Source: Chloroflexota bacterium | Lineage (GTDB): Bacteria; Chloroflexota; Dehalococcoidia; Lucifugimonadales; UBA3495 | Length of the DNA: 5,859 nucleotides | Direction: 5' to 3' | Assembly (NCBI GenBank): GCA_028874675.1 | Contig: JAPPJA010000012.1 | Location: 1-5,859, forward strand | Part shown: one piece after another, positions 1 through 5,859 of the stretch | How the letters are laid out: each line of letters begins with the position of its first letter | How positions within the stretch are numbered: the stretch's first letter is position 1 | Program-made: the position numbers and the translations under genes | The notes under the pieces: generated by a model | What the model saw: only the letters and a program-made list of their open reading frames with translations | Told to the model about the DNA's origin: nothing | Database searches by the model: none

Positions 1-2
1 TC

Positions 3-251
3 CTCGCTATGTCGGCGGGGGTGGAGTCGGTGTTGCAGTCAAGTGGGGGAATCACCCTTGGCCTCACCCAGGATGTAGGCAGCGCGCGGGTGCCCTTGCA
101 GCGGGCCCTGGGGTCGTCGGCCAGCGTTGGCAACCGCCAGATCAGGCTGTCCAATCGCACTCTGGGCGATCAGTGGCTCAGGCGACTTACCCAGACCCTC
201 GAGCGGCTGATGGTCTTCCGGGACCGGCTTAGCGCACTGGTCCCCCAGTAG
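3..251 (+). CDS. Possible 3' end of an unrecognised protein gene (5' partial)
   Basis: This frame is open from the left edge of the window to a TAG at 249-251, giving about 82 residues. Of its 82 codons, 67 end in G or C (about 82%), clearly higher than the competing minus-strand frame over the same bases, and this is the main reason to think it is coding. The C-terminal third (residues near LRRLTQTLERLMVFRDRLSAL) looks like an amphipathic helix rich in Arg and Leu. I do not recognise the family and assign no function. An internal ATG at 9-11 has no ribosome binding site visible in the few bases before it, so the true start is probably upstream of the window. About 100 bases separate its stop from the next gene. 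It could still be a chance open frame in GC-rich DNA. Confidence 0.33.
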   Translation, partial: LAMSAGVESVLQSSGGITLGLTQDVGSARVPLQRALGSSASVGNRQIRLSNRTLGDQWLRRLTQTLERLMVFRDRLSALVPQ

Positions 252-342
252 TCGGTCGGTAAGCTGGAAGGCAGCTTGTTCGCTTTCCCCTCCAGAACCG
301 CCGGCCACGCCGCAGCGTAATATTTGTCAGACAGGAACTCAC

Positions 343-348
343 AGGGGA
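343..348 (+). promoter_or_regulatory. Shine-Dalgarno AGGGGA that sets the start at 355
   Basis: AGGGGA lies six bases before the ATG at 355. This spacing supports 355 over the internal ATG at 451, which has no comparable purine-rich stretch in front of it. An AT-rich hexamer TAATAT at 318-323 could be a -10 element, but I see no matching -35 and do not call a promoter. Confidence 0.65.
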
Positions 349-354
349 TTTTCA

Positions 355-999
355 ATGGCGCGTATTAACCGGCAATACCGCCGGCCATTTCGCTCGTTCA
401 GGAATGCCATCGCTATCGTGCCCGGTACTCTCCAATTGCAACGGGTTGTAATGCTCATTGCGCTGGCTGGTCTTTTGCTCCTGGTCGGGGGGGCAGCCTG
501 TTCCAGACCCCTTTCCGACCTGGAACCGGGCCCTTCGGAAGAAACATCGGAAAAGGTGGCCGACTTCGAAATCAGTCTCTACCAGGGTGAGGATGCGCTG
601 GGAACTGATGCACTGTCCTTGTCTGACCTGGAGGGGCGGCCGGTCGTTTTGAATTATTGGGCCGGCCTGTGCCCACCGTGCCGTGCCGAAATGCCTGAGT
701 TCCAGGAATTTGGAGACGAATACGAGGGCAGGGTAGTGTTGGTCGGCGTGGATATGGGCCAGTTTCTTGGCCTTGGTTCCAAGGAAGACGCCCGAAAGCT
801 CCTGGCCGAACTGGGCGTATCCTACCCGGCGGGTTTCACCGATGATGGCGGGGTGGTGGAGGCCCACCGGGTGTTGGGCCTTCCCACCACGGTCTTCATC
901 AATGCTGACGGTACGCTGCACCGCAAGTGGGACGGGGTGCTGAACAAGGCCAAGCTGTCCGAGCTGGCCGACGAAATGCTCGCCGGGGCGGGTGGTTAA
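355..999 (+). CDS. TlpA/ResA-type thiol-disulfide oxidoreductase, membrane-anchored or exported
   Basis: This encodes 214 residues. An Arg-rich N-terminus is followed by one hydrophobic segment (about residues 30-48, with a LIALAGLLLL core). The segment ends at Cys49 in GGAAC, which resembles a weak lipobox with Gly instead of Leu at -3. The protein could be a lipoprotein, or be held by an uncleaved signal anchor. A linker rich in Ser and Glu follows, then a thioredoxin fold from about residue 67. NYWAGLCPPC carries the redox pair Cys106/Cys109, followed by RAEMPEF. LVGVDM marks the central strand and GLPTTVFI contains the expected cis-Pro177. Members of this family reduce or exchange disulfides outside the cytoplasmic membrane, for example in cytochrome c maturation or cysteine reduction; the specific partner cannot be told here. 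Length is normal for a single-domain TlpA protein. No cytochrome biogenesis genes are visible beside it, and 296 noncoding bases follow. Confidence 0.9.
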   Translation: MARINRQYRRPFRSFRNAIAIVPGTLQLQRVVMLIALAGLLLLVGGAACSRPLSDLEPGPSEETSEKVADFEISLYQGEDALGTDALSLSDLEGRPVVLNYWAGLCPPCRAEMPEFQEFGDEYEGRVVLVGVDMGQFLGLGSKEDARKLLAELGVSYPAGFTDDGGVVEAHRVLGLPTTVFINADGTLHRKWDGVLNKAKLSELADEMLAGAGG

Positions 1000-1106
1000 G
1001 GTGTTTTGCGGTAGCTTGGCCAATGGTTGCCGGCTTGCGCGGGACAACCGTGATATAGATTTGGGAAAGAGGCGGTACAAATTCGGCAGTCAAGAGCCAT
1101 GTCTCC

Positions 1107-1129
1107 CTGAGCCAGGCCGAAGGGCTCAG
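1107..1129. repeat. Short inverted repeat, possible REP-like intergenic element
   Basis: CTGAGCC (1107-1113) and GGCTCAG (1123-1129) form a perfect 7-bp stem around a 9-base loop, AGGCCGAAG. The unit continues into AGTGACA. The wording resembles the dispersed CCCTGAGC/CGAAGGG/CTCAGGGTGACA-type intergenic repeats I remember from several bacterial genomes, but that resemblance is from memory and only one copy is present here. No T-run follows, so it is not a convincing intrinsic terminator. It lies between the TlpA-type gene and the tRNA promoter. Confidence 0.5.
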
Positions 1130-1202
1130 AGTGACAGGCAGTAAAGGCGCGATTGCCCTGCTGGCATGCGGAATCACCGCGCTGTATCTGACCCGATTGT
1201 TG

Positions 1203-1208
1203 TATAAT
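1203..1208 (+). promoter_or_regulatory. Consensus -10 box (TATAAT), probable tRNA-Pro promoter
   Basis: A perfect TATAAT stands out in a GC-rich stretch 87 bases upstream of the mature tRNA. Transcription would begin near 1214-1216 and yield a leader of about 80 bases. The -35 region is poor: CGCTGT sits at the 17-base spacing and CTGTAT at 15 bases. The box may therefore depend on its strong -10 alone, or be coincidental. It is the best promoter candidate in the window. Confidence 0.5.
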
Positions 1209-1252
1209 GGGTTTCGCCTTTTCTTCGGCAACCATTTCAATGGGAAACGTCG

Positions 1253-1266
1253 CCAGTCTTCACTGG
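1253..1266 (+). other. Small stem-loop in the tRNA leader
   Basis: CCAGT (1253-1257) pairs perfectly with ACTGG (1262-1266) around the four-base loop CTTC. It lies within the presumed 5' leader of the tRNA transcript, just before a second dyad. A role in precursor folding or processing is possible but unproven; a 5-bp stem can arise by chance. Confidence 0.35.
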
Positions 1267-1272
1267 GACTGC

Positions 1273-1286
1273 TCCCGGGCCCGGGA
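1273..1286. repeat. 14-base perfect palindrome directly upstream of the tRNA
   Basis: TCCCGGGCCCGGGA is identical to its own reverse complement and ends nine bases before the first base of mature tRNA-Pro. As RNA it could fold as a 5-bp GC-rich hairpin with a GGCC loop. It could be a leader structure, a protein-binding dyad or a chance GC-rich palindrome. Confidence 0.5.
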
Positions 1287-1295
1287 TTCAATAAT

Positions 1296-1371
<76 letters not shown>

Positions 1372-1420
1372 CCAGTTACCAGCAGTCCCCTTTTTTCCGT
1401 TACTCGCCTGGCAGGACCTC

Positions 1421-1455
1421 CGCGCCGGCAATCCGGCGTGGCAATGGGTTTTGCC
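1421..1455. other. Two adjacent hairpins between the tRNA and the next gene
   Basis: CGCGCCGG (1421-1428) pairs with CCGGCGTG (1433-1440) through eight pairs including one G-U, around a CAAT loop. A second arm overlaps its last base: GGCAA (1440-1444) with TTGCC (1451-1455). Only a short TTTT (1449-1452) is present, and it lies inside the second arm, so this is not a classical intrinsic terminator. The position would suit termination or attenuation after the tRNA. Nothing else recognisable is seen in 1372-1578. Confidence 0.4.
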
Positions 1456-1578
1456 CTGGTCCGCTCGCCGTTGCGGGCAGCATTGAATCTGTGGGCAGCG
1501 CCAATGCGGGATTACTTCAAGCCTGGAGTCTCCCTCAGAAGCCCTTCAGGTCGCGCCGCATTTTCTTCTCCACCCTCC

Positions 1579-1583
1579 GGGAG
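1579..1583 (+). promoter_or_regulatory. Shine-Dalgarno GGGAG for the gene starting at 1589
   Basis: GGGAG sits five bases upstream of the ATG at 1589 and fixes this start. It is the second arm of a local CTCC/GGAG dyad (1575-1582) that might partly mask it. Confidence 0.65.
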
Positions 1584-1588
1584 CCGGC

Positions 1589-2974
1589 ATGAGTGACTTG
1601 CCCCATATCCTCAGGCTTTCCGACGCATTTTCCCAGCGTTCGGTTGCCCTGCGGCTCTCTGCAGAGGACGCGTCCCTGCCACTCAGCCATCTGATTTTCC
1701 GGTACCTGAAATGTCTTGACGGGCCCGACCTGCTGGCCAGGGAAGCAATAGCCCAGGAATCCCTCGTCACTCTTCAGTCGCTGCAGGACCTGGTTTACGC
1801 TTGCGATGACCTGGGTAGATTAACTGAGCCCTACTCGGGAGTCTCTTTCCGGCAGGATGATGCCCGCATTGAAGTGGGTGAAATTCCGGGGTATTCCGAG
1901 ATAGCAGTTGACGGGTCAAGCGCCAAGCTGACTGAGATTGTAATTGACCGCACCGATGCCGGTAACGACAGGAACTGGGCCGGGTTTCATCGCCGTCGGT
2001 GGAACAATGCTCCCGGATTCTTTGAAGAGTTCGTGCTTGATTCGCTGGAGAAGGTCTTTGGTCCCGGGGAGGCTGGGCAAATCCTTCAACTCGAGAGCCA
2101 GGAGAGCATTTTGGCCCTGGTGGAGACGCTTGCCAGGAAAATATGGGACAGCGAATTCGAAAATTACTCCCGCTTTACCGGCCGGAAACTGCTGTTCAAG
2201 ACCGGCGACGAAACCGTCAGGAACATAGCTGCCGGCGCCGGCGGCATCTGTACCGAGAAAGTCCAGGCCCTCAAATTCCTCACCGACCACTACGGAATCC
2301 AGTCAGAGTACGTGATTGGCGGCGACGGCGCCCGTGACCCGGTCCCCGTCGAAAGGTTGAGGGAGATGCTTCGGACCGGCGATTTCAGGTTTGCCCGGCG
2401 TCACATGCGTTACTGGCAGCACTCGGCCCTGATTTACCAGATCGACGGGCTACCCCTTCTCGTGGACGCCACCAACGGCAACATCCCGTTCCTTTTCCTG
2501 AAGGGATCCGAGGCGGAGAGGCTCCTGGGGTATGAGCGCAAGCCATCCGTCCCCGTCAGGATGGTGGAAGCGGAGGAAGAGTACTTCTACCACCGGGTCC
2601 CCCAGGACATTCCGCAGAACCTTTTCTTCGCCATGGAAAGCTGGATAACCGATACCGATATGGTCCAGGTTTTCGAGAATGAACTGGGCCTGTTTCTTTC
2701 CAGCGACTACTACGTCACTCCCCTGCCCTATCGGACCCAGGCCGAATACCAGCGGCTGGCCGACGAATACCAGGCCATCGCCGCCAGGGCAGGTTACCGG
2801 TGCCAGGCAAATCCCCGGTGGACCCTGGACGGCGAGCCAGGTGAGGCCTTTTGCAAGTCCCACCCGGAAACTGCATCCCGGATATTGGACGCCAGGGAAC
2901 ATTTGCTGCTCAGGTATAATGGTTGGGACATTCCCGGTCACGACGCCGGCCTGGTTGTCATGGAAATGGCCTGA
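1589..2974 (+). CDS. Putative transglutaminase-like (Cys-His-Asp) protein of unknown function
   Basis: This encodes 461 residues with no signal peptide or membrane segment, so it is probably cytoplasmic. I do not recognise the first 200 residues; parts look helical (about 45-75 and 145-190). From about residue 205 the pattern fits the papain-like fold shared by transglutaminase-core and arylamine N-acetyltransferase proteins. Cys221 lies in GGICTEKVQALKFL at the start of a helix and is followed by HYGI. His278 lies in YWQHSALIYQIDG, and Asp293 in LLVDATNG. The His-to-Asp spacing of 15 and the strand-turn-strand around them are typical of such triads. The C-terminal 150 residues, including an acidic EAEEEYFYHR segment and a Tyr-rich stretch near 371-400, are unassigned. 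Family members can be peptidases, amidases, acyltransferases or cross-linkers; which applies here is unknown. The stop is 29 bases before the SecA-like gene on the same strand, suggesting co-transcription. The fold call is tentative; the gene itself is secure. Confidence 0.62.
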   Translation: MSDLPHILRLSDAFSQRSVALRLSAEDASLPLSHLIFRYLKCLDGPDLLAREAIAQESLVTLQSLQDLVYACDDLGRLTEPYSGVSFRQDDARIEVGEIPGYSEIAVDGSSAKLTEIVIDRTDAGNDRNWAGFHRRRWNNAPGFFEEFVLDSLEKVFGPGEAGQILQLESQESILALVETLARKIWDSEFENYSRFTGRKLLFKTGDETVRNIAAGAGGICTEKVQALKFLTDHYGIQSEYVIGGDGARDPVPVERLREMLRTGDFRFARRHMRYWQHSALIYQIDGLPLLVDATNGNIPFLFLKGSEAERLLGYERKPSVPVRMVEAEEEYFYHRVPQDIPQNLFFAMESWITDTDMVQVFENELGLFLSSDYYVTPLPYRTQAEYQRLADEYQAIAARAGYRCQANPRWTLDGEPGEAFCKSHPETASRILDAREHLLLRYNGWDIPGHDAGLVVMEMA

Positions 2975-3003
2975 ATCGACACCGGCGTCGCTGAATTCAG
3001 CCC

Positions 3004-5859
3004 ATGATTGCCAGCGACACTAAGCCACTCTACGTCCCCGCAAGACCAGGCTCCCATACGCCTGGGACCCTGCTGCGGCAGTGGCTGGGAGGTGTCGTTC
3101 ATCCGGTTGCCAAATTGCTGTCACACCTACGGGGTCAATCGCCGCAGGAATTGGTGAAGAAAGTTCGCCAGGTTCACCTGGATATGGCCCTGGAAGACTG
3201 GTCCGACTCGGACCTTCGCCGACAAATGAACGACCTTCGGGCCGCCCTTTCTGAAACTCCAGACCCCTCTGACCATGTCAATCGCCTTGCAGTCGCCTTC
3301 GCCATTGTCGATGAGAGTATTCGTCGGCGGGTGGGCTTCCAGCGTTTAATCAGTGATGCGGCCCGCCCTCCCGCTTTTGAGGCCTGTTTCGAGGCCTCGC
3401 AGGGACGTCGGAGCCTCAATGAGCTTTCGCCAAATGAAAAGACCGTCGCCGAAGCGATGATGCGGGCAGGCACGGCAGGGAATGGTCGTTACGGTATTGA
3501 CCTGATGTTTCCCGCCGGCCTCTACCGGGCGTTGGCTTCGGTGGACACCTCCGGTTCCCTGCGCTTTCAGCCCACCGACGAGCAGATGCTGGCGGGAATG
3601 TACTTGCTGGACAACCGGGTTGTAGAAATGCAGGCCGGCGAGGGAAAAACCGTTGCCATTGCTTTCGCCGCCATAGCCCACGCGCTTGGCGGACAACAGG
3701 TTCACATAATAACGGCCAATGATTATCTCGCCGACCGGGACTGCCGGCTGCTGGCCCCGGTGTACAGGTCCCTGGGATTCTCCGCCGGCGCCATTCTGGA
3801 AGCCCTGGATGGCGCGGAGCGCAAGGCCGCCTACCAGTGCAACATTGTTTACGGCACCCTGAGGGAACTGGGTTTCGATTTTCTTCGCGACTGCCTGGCT
3901 ACCAGGGTCGAAGACGTGGTGCAGACTCCCCTGGGGGTGGCCATAGTGGACGAAGCGGACCAGGCGCTGGTGGATGAAGCGGACACTCCCCTCATTGTTT
4001 CCGGCCCACCGCTGCCCCAGTACCGGCCCTGGTCCCGCGTTCAAAAGGCGATCGGCGAACTTGTCAAGGAGCAGCACAGAATCGCCGGTCAATATCTGCA
4101 ACAGCTCAAGGGCCTGGCCCCCGACGACAGAGCGTACGGCCGGTTGCTTTGCCTGGGGTTGCTTGCCAACCCCCACAGCAAGGACCTGCAGCGTCTTGCC
4201 CGCAACTGCCCCGGTTCCTTCCGCCGGGGCCTTGGGGAACTCTACCCCGACGGCGGGGACAGTCCCGACATGGCCCTCATCGCGAATCTGCTCTATGTCG
4301 TTGACCTCGACGGGCGATTCGTTACCCTCACTGAGGGGGGCGTGGAATTCCTTTTCAGGCGCCTGGGCGAATTCTGTCCCGCTTCCAACCACGATGGCAA
4401 AATAGCCGGGGAATCCGACCGGCTGACGAGGAGAGCGGCCCGGCAGCTTGCCCTGGCCAGCCAGGTTTACCAGTCCCTCCGGGCCAACCTGCTCCTCAAA
4501 AGGGACGTCGATTACATCGTTGCCGATGACGCTGTCATACTGCTCGACCGGAACACCGGGCGCACCAGGCCCGATAACACTTACCGGTTCGGTCTGCAGC
4601 AGGCGGTGGAAGCCCGCGAAGGCGTAACCGTCCATCCCGAGGGTGAGACCGTGGCCCAGATCTCGGTCCAGGACTTTGCCGGCCGCTACCAGTTTCTCGC
4701 TGGCATTACCGGCACGGCCACCGCGGCCGCCGATGAGTTCAGACGCCGCCACTCCCTGGACACCACCGTAGTTCAACCCACTCAACGGTCCCAGCGTGTG
4801 GACTTGCCTTCCAGGATATTTGCTTCAGAAAAGCTGAAAATCGAGGCAATAGTGGAGGAAGTATCCTGGTGCCGCCGCATGGGCCGCCCGGTATTGGTGG
4901 GGACCGGTTCGGTCGGCTACTCCCTCGAAATAAGCCGGGCCCTCCGCGACGCCGGAATAGACCATAGCGTCCTCAACGCGGTCCAGTCCCACCAGGAAGC
5001 TGACATCGTGCGCACTGCCGGCGCCCCGGCTGCGGTCACCGTGGCCACCAATATGGCTGGCCGGGGAACCGACATCGTCCTGGACTCGAACGTGAACGAG
5101 GTCATACTTGCCCGATGGGCTGCCTTCGTTCTGGGAGCGGCCACCGAGCAGCGGTTGCCCCTGGAAATAAAGTGTGGCTCCAGGGCGGAGGCCGACCTTC
5201 TTGAGTCGGCGCTGGCAGATTCGCCTCTTGTTTCAGTCTCTAGAGTCCGTGCACCCGGGGCGGAAGCCCTCCTGGTAACCGACCCACCCAGCCGGCAAGC
5301 CTGCAATTTGGTCCCCGGCTTGTTCCAGTGGGAATTTGGGCTGGGTCTCCACGTCATAAGCGCCGAGTTCAACCGTTTTCCCAGGGTTGCGCTGCAGCTC
5401 CGGGGGCGCAGCGGACGCCAGGGTCTGTTTGGTTCAACCCGCTCAGTACTTTCCTGGGAAGATCCTGCTCTCCTCTCCCTGGGCCAGCGCCGCCCGGCCC
5501 TCGGGAACTGTCAATATGAAGATGCCGGCGGCCGCGCCTGTTGGGAAGGCCCGGCTGTTGAGAGTTACATCGTAAGGCGGCAGGAGAGCGCCGAGCAGGA
5601 GGCGGCCCAGCGCAGAAACGTTGCCGGCGACTTTGCCTCCCTGATTGACGCCCAGAGTTCCGCCTATTACAAGCTGCGCCAGGAACTTCTGGCCGGTCCC
5701 AGTGTCCTGGAGCGGTTGCCGGACATTCTCTCGGCCCGGGGTTCCCGCCTGGTACTGGAACACTTCCCCAACCTGGATACGGCCGGCTATCGCCGAAATT
5801 TCGAACACCTGGAAAAGGACGCCCTGCAACGTTACGGGATTGCGCTGGGAGACTTGTAT
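3004..5859 (+). CDS. Divergent SecA-family translocase ATPase (accessory SecA paralogue), 3' partial
   Basis: There are 952 uninterrupted codons to the right edge. An in-frame TGA at 2992-2994 makes the ATG at 3004 the first possible start, although no clear Shine-Dalgarno precedes it. SecA landmarks appear in order: an N-terminal helical region (about 50-112); Q motif Gln194; Walker A AGEGKT with Lys215; TANDYLADRD; YGTLRELGFDFLRD; Walker B VDEAD (316-319 being DEAD); a preprotein-cross-linking region from about 335 to 490, recognisable at VTLTEGG; DVDYIV and LDRNTGRTRPDN; GITGTA (567-572); RPVLVGT; TNMAGRGTDI with Asp690; QLRGRSGRQG with Arg802 and Arg805 as candidate arginine fingers; then the helical scaffold and the start of the wing domain. 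SecA drives unfolded proteins through SecYEG with ATP. Against E. coli numbering there are about 75, 60 and 50 extra residues at three places, and the DEAR and TERHESRRID signatures are changed. This points to a specialised paralogue rather than housekeeping SecA. Roughly 150-200 residues should lie beyond the window. Confidence 0.93.
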   Translation, partial: MIASDTKPLYVPARPGSHTPGTLLRQWLGGVVHPVAKLLSHLRGQSPQELVKKVRQVHLDMALEDWSDSDLRRQMNDLRAALSETPDPSDHVNRLAVAFAIVDESIRRRVGFQRLISDAARPPAFEACFEASQGRRSLNELSPNEKTVAEAMMRAGTAGNGRYGIDLMFPAGLYRALASVDTSGSLRFQPTDEQMLAGMYLLDNRVVEMQAGEGKTVAIAFAAIAHALGGQQVHIITANDYLADRDCRLLAPVYRSLGFSAGAILEALDGAERKAAYQCNIVYGTLRELGFDFLRDCLATRVEDVVQTPLGVAIVDEADQALVDEADTPLIVSGPPLPQYRPWSRVQKAIGELVKEQHRIAGQYLQQLKGLAPDDRAYGRLLCLGLLANPHSKDLQRLARNCPGSFRRGLGELYPDGGDSPDMALIANLLYVVDLDGRFVTLTEGGVEFLFRRLGEFCPASNHDGKIAGESDRLTRRAARQLALASQVYQSLRANLLLKRDVDYIVADDAVILLDRNTGRTRPDNTYRFGLQQAVEAREGVTVHPEGETVAQISVQDFAGRYQFLAGITGTATAAADEFRRRHSLDTTVVQPTQRSQRVDLPSRIFASEKLKIEAIVEEVSWCRRMGRPVLVGTGSVGYSLEISRALRDAGIDHSVLNAVQSHQEADIVRTAGAPAAVTVATNMAGRGTDIVLDSNVNEVILARWAAFVLGAATEQRLPLEIKCGSRAEADLLESALADSPLVSVSRVRAPGAEALLVTDPPSRQACNLVPGLFQWEFGLGLHVISAEFNRFPRVALQLRGRSGRQGLFGSTRSVLSWEDPALLSLGQRRPALGNCQYEDAGGRACWEGPAVESYIVRRQESAEQEAAQRRNVAGDFASLIDAQSSAYYKLRQELLAGPSVLERLPDILSARGSRLVLEHFPNLDTAGYRRNFEHLEKDALQRYGIALGDLY

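Noticed and set aside
39..355. Two minus-strand open frames near the left edge (39-308 and 170-355)
   Set aside because: They overlap each other. The longer one has weaker G/C preference at third positions (about 62%) than the + strand frame over the same bases, and neither shows a recognisable motif.
1025..1049. Hairpin after the TlpA-type gene (GGTTG/CAACC)
   Set aside because: The stem is only 5 bp with a 15-base loop and no T-run, so it is not a usable terminator call.
1381..1396. Intrinsic terminator after the tRNA
   Set aside because: A run of six T is present at 1391-1396, but no stable hairpin precedes it.
3346..4785. Minus-strand open frame of 479 codons
   Set aside because: It is long but lies wholly antisense to the SecA-like gene, whose + strand translation carries clear conserved motifs. 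The protein is Gly/Val/Gln-rich with no family pattern, typical of antisense frames in GC-rich genes.
5328..5829. Several small open frames inside the SecA-like gene on both strands
   Set aside because: The main + strand frame continues unbroken with SecA motif VI and the helical scaffold through this stretch, so the others are shadows.

Overview
The window reads as a chromosomal segment from a GC-rich bacterium. The coding frames strongly prefer G/C at third codon positions, the single tRNA gene encodes its own CCA tail, and every convincing gene is on the + strand. The taxon cannot be fixed from this sequence. A Chloroflexota-type genome is a guess only.

Layout. (1) 3-251 is possibly the 3' end of an unrecognised gene cut by the left edge. 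(2) 355-999 encodes a membrane-anchored or exported TlpA/ResA-type thioredoxin-fold protein with an intact CPPC active site. (3) 1000-1295 is noncoding. It holds a short inverted repeat, a consensus TATAAT box and two small dyads leading into (4) a complete tRNA-Pro(CGG) at 1296-1371. (5) 1372-1588 is noncoding, with two adjacent hairpins and a GGGAG ribosome binding site. (6) 1589-2974 encodes a 461-residue protein of unfamiliar architecture. It carries a candidate transglutaminase-like Cys-His-Asp triad. (7) After 29 bases, 3004 to the right edge encodes 952 residues of a clearly divergent SecA-family ATPase whose 3' end lies outside the window.

The last two genes are the interesting part. 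The SecA-like protein keeps the nucleotide-binding motifs and their order: Q motif, Walker A, DEAD-type Walker B, TGTA, GRGTDI and QLRGRSGRQG. Its Walker A to Walker B distance equals that of E. coli SecA. Against that conserved core it carries about 75 extra residues before the Q motif, about 60 in the preprotein-cross-linking region and about 50 between motifs V and VI. It has also lost two signatures normally constant in housekeeping SecA, the arginine of the DEAR motif and the TERHESRRID stretch. The pattern suggests a specialised paralogue rather than the essential secA. The tight same-strand spacing to the transglutaminase-like gene suggests a two-gene (or larger) unit, perhaps coupling export or handling of particular substrates to a cysteine-dependent peptidase, amidase or acyl-transfer activity. 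That functional link is inference; no accessory SecY, substrate or adaptor gene is visible here.
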